Position numbers and translations under genes: made by a program
Part shown: piece by piece, positions 1 through 5,341 of the stretch
How the letters are laid out: the number at the start of each line of letters is the position of its first letter
Position numbering within the stretch: position 1 is the first letter of the stretch
The notes under the pieces: model-generated
The model's database searches: none
What the model was told of the DNA's origin: nothing
The model's input: only the letters and a program-made list of their open reading frames with translations
Origin: Flavobacteriaceae bacterium
GTDB taxonomy: Bacteria > Bacteroidota > Bacteroidia > Flavobacteriales > Flavobacteriaceae
Assembly: GCA_013214275.1 (NCBI GenBank)
Contig: JABSPP010000135.1
Span: 1-5,341 of the forward strand
DNA: 5,341 nt
Reading direction: 5' to 3'

Positions 1-732
1 GGCCACTAAATCTTTAAATTCTCTGTCTGAGTAGGCCCAATACCGCGACCACCAATATCCGAAAGCATATCTTGGTGGCATGGGAATTTTTCCTGCAATT
101 GTTGTATAATCTTTTAGCGCTTTTTTATAATCGCTCCCATAGGCAAAGAAATACCAGTCTTGTTCAGATGTATTTTTGGTTTCCGAAACCCAGTCCCAGT
201 CTTCTTCATCAAATAAAAAGCTAGATGAGTCATCTAAAAGATACCAGCCATCTTTAGATAAAATACCGTCTTCTAATGGAATTGGCGAACCGTCCCATGT
301 TTTATCACCATCATAACCATCTAGGGTTCTAGTGGTACCTAATAGATTACCTTTATTTACTATACCAGGTTTCCAGATGAGGTCTTCCCCATTAAGCTTA
401 AATGAAATTTCTAAATTAGAAGCTGAGAATTTTCCAGATTCTTTTTTATATCTGAGTTTTAGTGCATCGGTTTCAATAATTAACCAACCCTTTTTAGTCT
501 TTACTTTGTATTCAGGTATTTCTGTTTGTCTATTTACGATAACAAAACTGGCTCTGTCTTCAAACAGCTTATTTTCATCCCATTCCATGCGAATAACTCC
601 AGAATTAAGTATTGTGAATCGTGCTTCATCTGAAATGACAATTGCTTTTTTATTAGCTTTTGGGTTTTGAGAAAATACATTTATAACAGATATAAATGCA
701 ATTAAAATAGTAGTTACTTTTTTCAAGTTCAT
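1..732 (-). CDS. Glycoside hydrolase family 31 enzyme (alpha-glucosidase/alpha-xylosidase type), N-terminal part, exported; runs off the left edge
   Basis: This is a partial gene: 244 residues read without a stop from ATG 732-730 to base 1, so the C-terminus lies outside the window. Residues 1-22 form a Sec signal peptide: basic MNLKK, a hydrophobic core (ITTILIAFISV-like) and the flavobacterial cleavage pattern VFSQ around 19-22. Residues about 30-200 fit the beta-sandwich N-domain of GH31 enzymes, with the family-like run NLLGTTRTLDG at 129-139 and PLEDGILSKDGWYLLDD at 152-168. The stretch from 213 (GKIPMPPRYAFGYWWSRYW, then YSDREFKDLV) is the typical entry into the GH31 catalytic TIM barrel. 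The catalytic aspartates lie later, outside the window. GH31 members cleave alpha-linked glucosides, xylosides or related sugars with retention; the exact substrate cannot be told here. Family proteins usually run to about 650-850 residues, so roughly a third is visible. The start lies 8 bases after the stop of the oxidoreductase gene, so the two are probably co-transcribed. The signal peptide supports this ATG. Confidence 0.88.
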   Translation of the reverse strand, partial: MNLKKVTTILIAFISVINVFSQNPKANKKAIVISDEARFTILNSGVIRMEWDENKLFEDRASFVIVNRQTEIPEYKVKTKKGWLIIETDALKLRYKKESGKFSASNLEISFKLNGEDLIWKPGIVNKGNLLGTTRTLDGYDGDKTWDGSPIPLEDGILSKDGWYLLDDSSSFLFDEEDWDWVSETKNTSEQDWYFFAYGSDYKKALKDYTTIAGKIPMPPRYAFGYWWSRYWAYSDREFKDLVA

Positions 733-740
733 ACAATGGA

Positions 741-1850
741 TTAATTGAGGAAAATGGTTTTGTTAGTTTCTGCACTTTTTTTAGCGGCATCTAATATTTC
801 TACAACTAGCATATTGTTTTCAAGCGAGTTTAGATCAAATTTATCTAATGTAATTTCGTCTCTTACAACTGCTACTAAAAGTGCAAAAGGGTCATCATAA
901 GGCGCATTTCTTTCTTCTAGTTTCATCAACTCTTCATCGTATCCATCATAACCTTCAGAAATTCTAAGACGTAAGTCATGCCTATTATCTGCATAAACTA
1001 ACCCATCAGTACCATAAATCTCCATGTCTTTTCTTCCAATTGGCCAATTCCAAGAACCTTGAATTACAGCTACTGCATCATCATACTGTAAAAGAATAAT
1101 AGATTCATCATTGACTTTTGGGTTGTTCTCGGGTTGCAGTTGTTGAGAGATAGCGGTAACACTATTAGGTTTTTTACCATCCATAAACCACGTTAAAATG
1201 TTAACGCCATAGCAACCAAAATCTACTTCGGCACCACCACCATTTTGAATAGGGTCTGTTAACCAATCTAAGAATTCATCATTAACACCAATTTTTTTTG
1301 GTCCTTTATGTCCGTAATGAACCATTATTTTTCTAATCTCACCTATTTTATTTTCGTTCTTCACTAATTCATAAGCTTTATGTGTTGTAGGATACCAAGT
1401 CGTTTCGTAATTGGTTAATAGATGAATGTTGTGTTTTTCTGCCAAGGCCTGCATTTTTTTTGCGTGCTCCATACTAACGGCCAATGGTTTTTCTACCATA
1501 ACATGTATGCCCCTTGGTGCAGCCGCTTCAACCACTTCTAAATGTTCGTAAATTGTTCCGAATGCGGTTACGGCTTCTGGCTTTACTTTATTCAACATTT
1601 CTTCTATAGAATTATATACTAAATCCATAGAAAACTTATGTTGGTCTGCATACCGTTGTGCAAGTGCTTTGTTAGGTTCTACAATACCAACAATTTCAAT
1701 ATCACCACGTGGTTCACTTCCAAAAATCCAATGCACATGGGTATGAGTTAAGCCAATGACACCTACCCTCAATACTTCCTTATTATTTTGACTATACATA
1801 CTTGTATTGAATAGAAATAGGATTAGAAAAAATAATTTTTTATTTATCAT
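741..1850 (-). CDS. Gfo/Idh/MocA-family oxidoreductase with Sec signal peptide
   Basis: The 369-residue product starts at ATG 1850-1848. An in-frame ATG at 1955 would add 35 residues, but I reject it because residues 1-21 from 1850 form a clean signal peptide (MINKKLFFLILFLFNTSMYSQ, cleavage near S20/Q21) and the extra codons fall in a GC-rich intergenic element. Residues about 27-145 form a Rossmann fold opening LRVGVIGLTHTH, and the family EKP motif is at 120-122 (HVMVEKPLAVS). The C-terminal alpha/beta domain holds GGGAEVDFGCYGVN at 204-217. There Tyr214 stands where many relatives carry His, as in glucose-fructose-oxidoreductase-like members. The usual GxGxxG loop is degenerate (G-L-T-H-T-H at 33-38), so tightness of NAD(P) binding is uncertain. 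The family oxidises or reduces sugars and cyclitols with NAD(P); the substrate here is unknown. The neighbouring GH31 gene, 8 bases downstream, points to carbohydrate use. Export would require cofactor to be loaded or recycled outside the cytoplasm, unless the protein has another role. Confidence 0.9.
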   Translation of the reverse strand: MINKKLFFLILFLFNTSMYSQNNKEVLRVGVIGLTHTHVHWIFGSEPRGDIEIVGIVEPNKALAQRYADQHKFSMDLVYNSIEEMLNKVKPEAVTAFGTIYEHLEVVEAAAPRGIHVMVEKPLAVSMEHAKKMQALAEKHNIHLLTNYETTWYPTTHKAYELVKNENKIGEIRKIMVHYGHKGPKKIGVNDEFLDWLTDPIQNGGGAEVDFGCYGVNILTWFMDGKKPNSVTAISQQLQPENNPKVNDESIILLQYDDAVAVIQGSWNWPIGRKDMEIYGTDGLVYADNRHDLRLRISEGYDGYDEELMKLEERNAPYDDPFALLVAVVRDEITLDKFDLNSLENNMLVVEILDAAKKSAETNKTIFLN

Positions 1851-1870
1851 TATTGTCTTTTTTATAATTT

Positions 1871-1940
1871 CTGCCAACGGTCTGGCTATGTGCCGTACCG
1901 ACGTTAGGAGGTATGGAAATATACCCATTGTTGTAGCCAG
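1871..1940. repeat. GC-rich intergenic element with nested inverted repeats (possible dispersed repeat or attC-like site)
   Basis: This 70-base island has 36 G/C bases (51%). The adjacent 20 bases at 1851-1870 have only two G/C and the adjacent 10 bases at 1941-1950 have none. CTGGCTA at 1882-1888 is a perfect inverted match to TAGCCAG at 1934-1940. GGTAT at 1910-1914 pairs with ATACC at 1921-1925 around a 6-base loop. An alternative fold pairs CTG 1871-1873 with CAG 1938-1940, CAAC 1875-1878 with GTTG 1930-1933, and GG 1879-1880 with CC 1925-1926. CCAACG 1874-1879 can also pair with CGTTAGG 1902-1908 around one bulged A. Bulged imperfect palindromes with AAC/GTT cores recall integron attC sites, but no exact GTTRRRY core is present. 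From memory, similar ends (TGCCAACGGTCT and TTGTTGTAGCCAG) recur between genes in flavobacterial genomes; I could not verify this. There is no U-tract, so a simple terminator is not supported. Confidence 0.5.
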
Positions 1941-1951
1941 TATTATATTAA

Positions 1952-3271
1952 TCATTCTATAACCATCATTTCGTAATATTCCCTGAACTTTGATTCATCT
2001 ACCTTAACACCATTCCAGATATCCAAATTCATCGTATCTATTTGTCGGTCAATCAAAGTCTGTATTTCATTGCGATAGTCTTGATAATCATTATAATGGG
2101 TTTCAGAAATGGTATTGAATTTATTTTGAAAAAAGCTCACGGGATTAAACCAAAAGGTACTTGATATAAATCTATTCTTTTCACGATTTTCTTCTTCAAT
2201 GAATTGAATTGCTTTTTTGTTCAGTTGATTTGAAATAGCGCTATAAGCAGAAGTTTGAATATCCATTGTATTTATACTGTCTTGGCGAGCAGGTGAGTTG
2301 GCCATCTGCGGATACATCGCAATTAATTTTTCTTGAAAAATACTGTCAGATAGTTTAGACAAAGCTTCTTTTTCATCTCGCACATCTATTAAATCGGTCA
2401 TTAAATTGGCAGGCTTCAGAATGCTCAATGTTTGATGCACCGCAGCCGGGATGATAAAAGCAAACACTAAAAACAGGGCTGACATTTTTAAGGTATTGCC
2501 CAAAATACTTTTACCATTTCGTAGTATGAAAAAATAGAGCACCGACCAGAATAGCAAGTACAAAGTAGAGAAGAGCAACTGTTGACCAAAGGCTTGTCCC
2601 GTAATTTCGAATACATTGGTCAAGGTAGCGCCATAAAAAAGCAAGCCAATAATAACTAAAAGAAAGAGCATAACATAAAAACACACTCGTATTAAAAGCC
2701 ATCTGTTTCTGGCAGGCATTTGCACTTCAATGAGTGTTAAAAAACCCTGTTCACTTTCGGCACTTTTTAAATTGTACAACAGGACCAAAAGCACTAATGG
2801 CAAGAGGAATAATAGCGCAAACGAAAAATCTAATGTTCCGGTTTGCAATCGTTCTGGATTGGCAATTTCTTCCGCTAAATCGGGGTCAGACGGACTTGCT
2901 CTAAAAATGATACGCTTGTAAAAACCAAATTGCTCGCTTTGCCCAATGCTATACACCATTGCAGGTGATGGTCTTTTATAATGATAAGGGGTCGAGAACC
3001 AAATGCCCCAAAAAGGGTCTTGATAATCTATCCAAGGCTTGCCTTCTATTGAATAAATTTTTGGAATATAATAGTTATCCAATGCCTCTTGGCGGCTTTC
3101 TTGAGCACCTTGTTCAATGGTTTCAATTTCGGCAGTTTGCTTGTGATAGAGATTAGCACCTTTGTGCAAACCATAAACGCTGGCAAGAACAAAGAGTCCC
3201 AATGCTATGATTTTAAATGGGCTGCGAACAAAATGTTTCCATTCCCATAAAAATAGCTTTAGATTTTTCAT
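1952..3271 (-). CDS. ABC transporter permease subunit, DUF3526/ABC-2 type (second permease)
   Basis: This 439-residue inner-membrane protein is probably one half of the membrane part of the ABC complex encoded upstream. Likely membrane helices are at about 19-35, 148-167, 190-213, 231-250 and 262-280. A soluble loop of about 110 residues lies between helices 1 and 2, presumably periplasmic, and a soluble region runs from 281 to the end. The layout matches DUF3526-type permeases, including the charged turn after helix 2 (YNLKSAESEQGFLTLIE, 166-182) and an NPVSFFQN motif at 376-383, which parallels NPFISLQN in the partner. Unlike the partner, it ends in a hydrophilic tail (ESKFREYYEMMVIE) with no final membrane helix, giving five helices and an outward-facing C-terminus on this topology. 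Its ATG overlaps the preceding permease stop as ATGA (3268-3271), so translation is probably coupled. The stop at 1952-1954 lies 11 bases from the GC-rich element, so C-terminal truncation is possible but unproven. Substrate unknown. Confidence 0.85.
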   Translation of the reverse strand: MKNLKLFLWEWKHFVRSPFKIIALGLFVLASVYGLHKGANLYHKQTAEIETIEQGAQESRQEALDNYYIPKIYSIEGKPWIDYQDPFWGIWFSTPYHYKRPSPAMVYSIGQSEQFGFYKRIIFRASPSDPDLAEEIANPERLQTGTLDFSFALLFLLPLVLLVLLYNLKSAESEQGFLTLIEVQMPARNRWLLIRVCFYVMLFLLVIIGLLFYGATLTNVFEITGQAFGQQLLFSTLYLLFWSVLYFFILRNGKSILGNTLKMSALFLVFAFIIPAAVHQTLSILKPANLMTDLIDVRDEKEALSKLSDSIFQEKLIAMYPQMANSPARQDSINTMDIQTSAYSAISNQLNKKAIQFIEEENREKNRFISSTFWFNPVSFFQNKFNTISETHYNDYQDYRNEIQTLIDRQIDTMNLDIWNGVKVDESKFREYYEMMVIE

Positions 3272-4677
3272 AGGATAATCATTTTTTTAGTTCCAAAAAT
3301 CAAGAGAAAACTCGTTAGTATTCCCCAAACTACAAGTAGTAGAATATCAATAAAGTAGTTGTTGAATACTACCGAAAGTGGTACCGGTTGATGCTCAAAA
3401 TCTTTTACAGATTTAAAGAAATCGTTATCGGCACTAAAACTCCAATCACCTGTTTTTGAGCCACCAAAGGCGTGCTCGTCATTCAATTCTTTGATAAAGA
3501 CCCTTCTATAATTTTCTACCTGAACCAAGAATTCTTGATGGTGTAAATTATCGCTTCCTGCAAAGCCCATACTGGCGTTTTGCAACGAAATAAAAGGGTT
3601 GATTAGGCCACCAAACTGATAGCTTTGTTTTTGTTTTTTGAAGACACTTCTAAGATTTCCAAAGTGTTTATCCCATACCTTATGGCCATATTCCTCATCT
3701 TCTTGCATTAAGATGCCATCAAAATTAATGGGCAATTGCGATAAGCTATCCACATTATATTCTGCAAGTACTTTTTCTTCCAGGGCTTTGGTACGCTCAT
3801 CGGCGGGATTATGACCATCTAACCCTTTTGAGCGGTCTTCTCTCATGGCTTGATTAAAGCTTTCTCGGCTGGGCAATTCGTGCCATTCTTCCACAGAACT
3901 CATTAGAATATTGGGTAAGAAAATAGTCCAGAATATCCAAATGCCCAGCATTGAGGTGAGTGCGAGGTTGGTGTTTTTAAATCGAATAGAAAAGTAAATG
4001 GTCAACGTCGTTAATACAAAATAATACAAGCTGTACAATAGGCATAACAGTACCACTCGATATAAGATGTCTGCCGTTAAGTTGTTTAAATTCAAAACTG
4101 TATAGACCAAAACGGTTATTAATAAAAGCCCAATTCCATAAAAGGAAACGGCTATCGCTTTGGCGAAAGCGAGCTTCGTCACATTGGCACCTTGCAAAAT
4201 CAATAATTTGAGTCGGCCACTTTGTTTTTCTCTATTGATAGATTGAAAGGCCAAGAATAGTAACAACAGCGGAATAATGTATTGAAGTAGCAATGCACTC
4301 TTGAGTTTTCCGAATTTAGAAATGGCTTGACTCTGAGAAGCTTCAGAATACACAATCTCATTTTGAACGTGCCCTTCCACCCGTAAGACTTTACCAGTTA
4401 TGCTGTTAACACCGTCGTCTAAACTGCTCAACAAAGTGTTTGGTTTGAACACGTAGGTACCATAGTGTGCCGCGCCGTGCGGACTCATTTCTTTAATACT
4501 TTCCCATTGCGTACGCAAATGGTTTTTGGCTTCCGTGTATTGTTCGGTGTCTTTTTGTATTTGCCAATTTCCTAAAAGTATCGTTACTGCGAGTAATATT
4601 ATAAACCCAATGCTGAGGCCAAATAAAGCTCGGTTACGGGTAAGCGAACGCCATTCATTTTTAATAATGTGCCACAT
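3268..4677 (-). CDS. ABC transporter permease subunit, DUF3526/ABC-2 type (first permease)
   Basis: This 469-residue inner-membrane protein is the first of two related permeases. The N-terminal MWHIIKNEWRSLTRNR is a cytoplasmic amphipathic start as seen in ABC-2 permeases. Likely helices are at about 17-36, 126-145, 170-195, 205-228, 236-258 and 441-462. The loop after helix 1 carries the DUF3526-type run PHGAAHYGTYVFKP (66-79), followed by D88-G89 and E101-G-H-V-Q-N (101-106), a pattern I associate with this family. A large soluble section (about 259-440) holds INPFISLQNASMGFAG (359-374) and the HHQEFLVQVENYRR segment (379-392). A final helix and the basic tail GTKKMIIL return the C-terminus to the cytoplasm. 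The gene starts 6 bases after the ATPase stop and overlaps the next permease by ATGA, so all three form one operon. Such systems are generally treated as exporters or envelope-maintenance transporters; nothing visible here identifies the substrate. A near-perfect palindrome lies inside the gene at 4155-4172. Confidence 0.88.
   Translation of the reverse strand: MWHIIKNEWRSLTRNRALFGLSIGFIILLAVTILLGNWQIQKDTEQYTEAKNHLRTQWESIKEMSPHGAAHYGTYVFKPNTLLSSLDDGVNSITGKVLRVEGHVQNEIVYSEASQSQAISKFGKLKSALLLQYIIPLLLLFLAFQSINREKQSGRLKLLILQGANVTKLAFAKAIAVSFYGIGLLLITVLVYTVLNLNNLTADILYRVVLLCLLYSLYYFVLTTLTIYFSIRFKNTNLALTSMLGIWIFWTIFLPNILMSSVEEWHELPSRESFNQAMREDRSKGLDGHNPADERTKALEEKVLAEYNVDSLSQLPINFDGILMQEDEEYGHKVWDKHFGNLRSVFKKQKQSYQFGGLINPFISLQNASMGFAGSDNLHHQEFLVQVENYRRVFIKELNDEHAFGGSKTGDWSFSADNDFFKSVKDFEHQPVPLSVVFNNYFIDILLLVVWGILTSFLLIFGTKKMIIL
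4155..4172. repeat. Near-perfect palindrome inside a permease gene
   Basis: TCGCTTT (4155-4161) and AAAGCGA (4166-4172) are perfect 7-base inverted arms around GGCG. The central 16 bases (4156-4171) differ at one position, 4162, from the perfect palindrome CGCTTTCGCGAAAGCG. On the minus strand they encode LAFAKAI, residues 169-175 at the start of helix 3 of the first permease. From memory this palindrome is over-represented in some flavobacterial genomes, but I could not count it. It may equally be a by-product of coding the alanine-rich helix. Confidence 0.5.
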
Positions 4678-4683
4678 CGTTAC

Positions 4684-5341
4684 TTAGTTTTTCATATATT
4701 GTAGATACAGCTGTTCAAGTTCGTTAGCACTGACATCGTTGCTCGCTAACTCTTTCACCATTTGCCCTTGATTGAGGATACCTATGCGGTTGCATACTTC
4801 GCGCACTCGAAATATATCGTGTGATGCCATCAAAATCGTAGCGCCTTCGTTTGCCAGTTTTTTTAAAAGGATCGACAGCTCATTACTCGCCATAGGATCC
4901 AAACCACTCGCAGGCTCATCTAATAAATACACATTCGCTTTTTTAGCATAGGCAATAGCGATACCTACTTTTTGACGCATACCTTTAGAATAGCCAGATA
5001 CTCTTTGGTTATGGGCTTCAGATTGTAAACCACAAGTGTTTAAAAATTCTTCAAGTTCACTGCTTGAATAGCTTAAACCTGCCAACGTACAGAAATAATT
5101 AAGGTTTTCTATACCTGACATATACGGATAGAGATTTACATTCTCAGGAATATAACCAATAAGCTTGCGCACTTCAGCACTTTGCTTGTAACAATCTTTG
5201 TCAGCAATTTGCACTTGGCCACTATCGGGTTTTAAAAAACCCAAAAGCATATTGATGGTGGTTGATTTACCAGCACCATTGGCACCTAAAAGTCCTAAAA
5301 TCTCACCTTTGCTAACGGCCACCCATTGAAGAAATAGTTTT
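4684..5341 (-). CDS. ABC transporter ATP-binding protein, N-terminus cut by the window edge
   Basis: 218 residues are visible and frame 5340-4684 is open to the right edge (KLFLQWVAVSKGEI and on). The true start lies outside the window, probably about 15-30 residues upstream. A GTG at 5322-5320 could be read as a start but falls inside the first beta-strand region, so I take it as an internal Val. In visible numbering, Walker A is GANGAGKST at 19-27. The Q-loop region is GYIPENVNLYPYMS at 63-75, with Glu66 in the Gln position. The signature is VSGYSKGMRQKVG at 114-126, Walker B is VYLLDEP at 137-143, the D-loop is SGLD at 145-148 and the switch His is 174 (MASHD). The YSKGMRQ signature and IPEN loop are typical of the CcmA/NatA/NosF-like exporter ATPases that pair with ABC-2 permeases. 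All catalytic motifs are intact. It should bind the cytoplasmic faces of the two downstream permeases and power transport by ATP hydrolysis. The stop is 6 bases before the first permease ATG. Confidence 0.95.
   Translation of the reverse strand, partial: KLFLQWVAVSKGEILGLLGANGAGKSTTINMLLGFLKPDSGQVQIADKDCYKQSAEVRKLIGYIPENVNLYPYMSGIENLNYFCTLAGLSYSSSELEEFLNTCGLQSEAHNQRVSGYSKGMRQKVGIAIAYAKKANVYLLDEPASGLDPMASNELSILLKKLANEGATILMASHDIFRVREVCNRIGILNQGQMVKELASNDVSANELEQLYLQYMKN

Noticed and set aside
332..670. Plus-strand open frame of 112 codons
   Set aside because: It lies antisense to the GH31 gene, whose minus-strand reading gives a signal peptide and family motifs. The plus-strand product shows no recognisable domain.
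1916..1923. Minus-strand TATATTTC, resembling the Bacteroidota -7 box TAnnTTTG
   Set aside because: The last base does not match, there is no TTTG-like -33 element at the right distance, and it falls in the loop and arm of a hairpin. It is too weak to call a promoter.
1871..1940. Rho-independent terminator for the ABC operon
   Set aside because: Stems exist but are short and competing, and no run of T follows on the minus strand; an A-rich stretch follows instead.
2511..3156. Three short open frames (2511-2702 minus, 2730-2921 plus, 2959-3156 plus)
   Set aside because: All lie inside the second permease gene in other frames. Their products have no family features, and the permease frame is well supported across the region.
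5140..5160. Glu instead of Gln in the ATPase Q-loop (IPEN)
   Set aside because: This substitution is common in CcmA/NosF-like ATPases that pair with ABC-2 permeases, so it is not a sign of inactivity.
5320..5322. GTG as the start of the ATPase
   Set aside because: The frame stays open to the window edge, and the GTG sits only about 12 codons before Walker A, too close for a complete nucleotide-binding domain.

Overview
The window reads as chromosomal DNA from a member of the Bacteroidota, most likely a marine-type Flavobacteriaceae. The grounds are AT-rich composition, TAA/TGA stops with no recognisable Shine-Dalgarno sequences, Sec signal peptides ending in '-S|Q' (VFSQ, MYSQ), and protein families typical of that group. 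No species can be named from the sequence alone. All genes lie on the minus strand, so biological order runs from high to low coordinates.

Right part (5341 down to 1952): a tightly packed ABC transporter operon. It holds an ATPase whose N-terminus is cut by the window edge (4684-5341), then, after a 6-base spacer, a first DUF3526/ABC-2-type permease (3268-4677). A second, related permease follows (1952-3271), overlapping the first by an ATGA. The three proteins should assemble one inner-membrane ABC complex with two different permease subunits. The substrate cannot be read from the sequence. The second permease lacks the C-terminal membrane helix that its partner has.

Junction (1851-1951): about 100 bases between the ABC operon and the next gene. 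It contains a 70-base island (1871-1940) of about 51% GC in very AT-rich flanks, with nested inverted repeats. It looks like an inserted or repeated intergenic element. It also happens to stay open in frame, which creates a spurious long N-terminal extension on the following gene.

Left part (1850 down to 1): a two-gene carbohydrate module. A Gfo/Idh/MocA-family oxidoreductase with a Sec signal peptide (741-1850) is followed after 8 bases by the N-terminal third of a secreted glycoside hydrolase family 31 enzyme (1-732, running off the left edge). Both products appear to be exported, suggesting joint processing of a glycoside outside the cytoplasm. The oxidoreductase keeps its EKP motif but has a degenerate glycine-rich cofactor loop and a Tyr where many relatives have His.

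No rRNA, tRNA, CRISPR array, transposase or phage gene was seen. No stretch over 300 bases lacks a gene. I found no convincing new defence or multi-gene system. The points most worth following are the intergenic element, the exported oxidoreductase with its altered cofactor loop, and the asymmetric permease pair.
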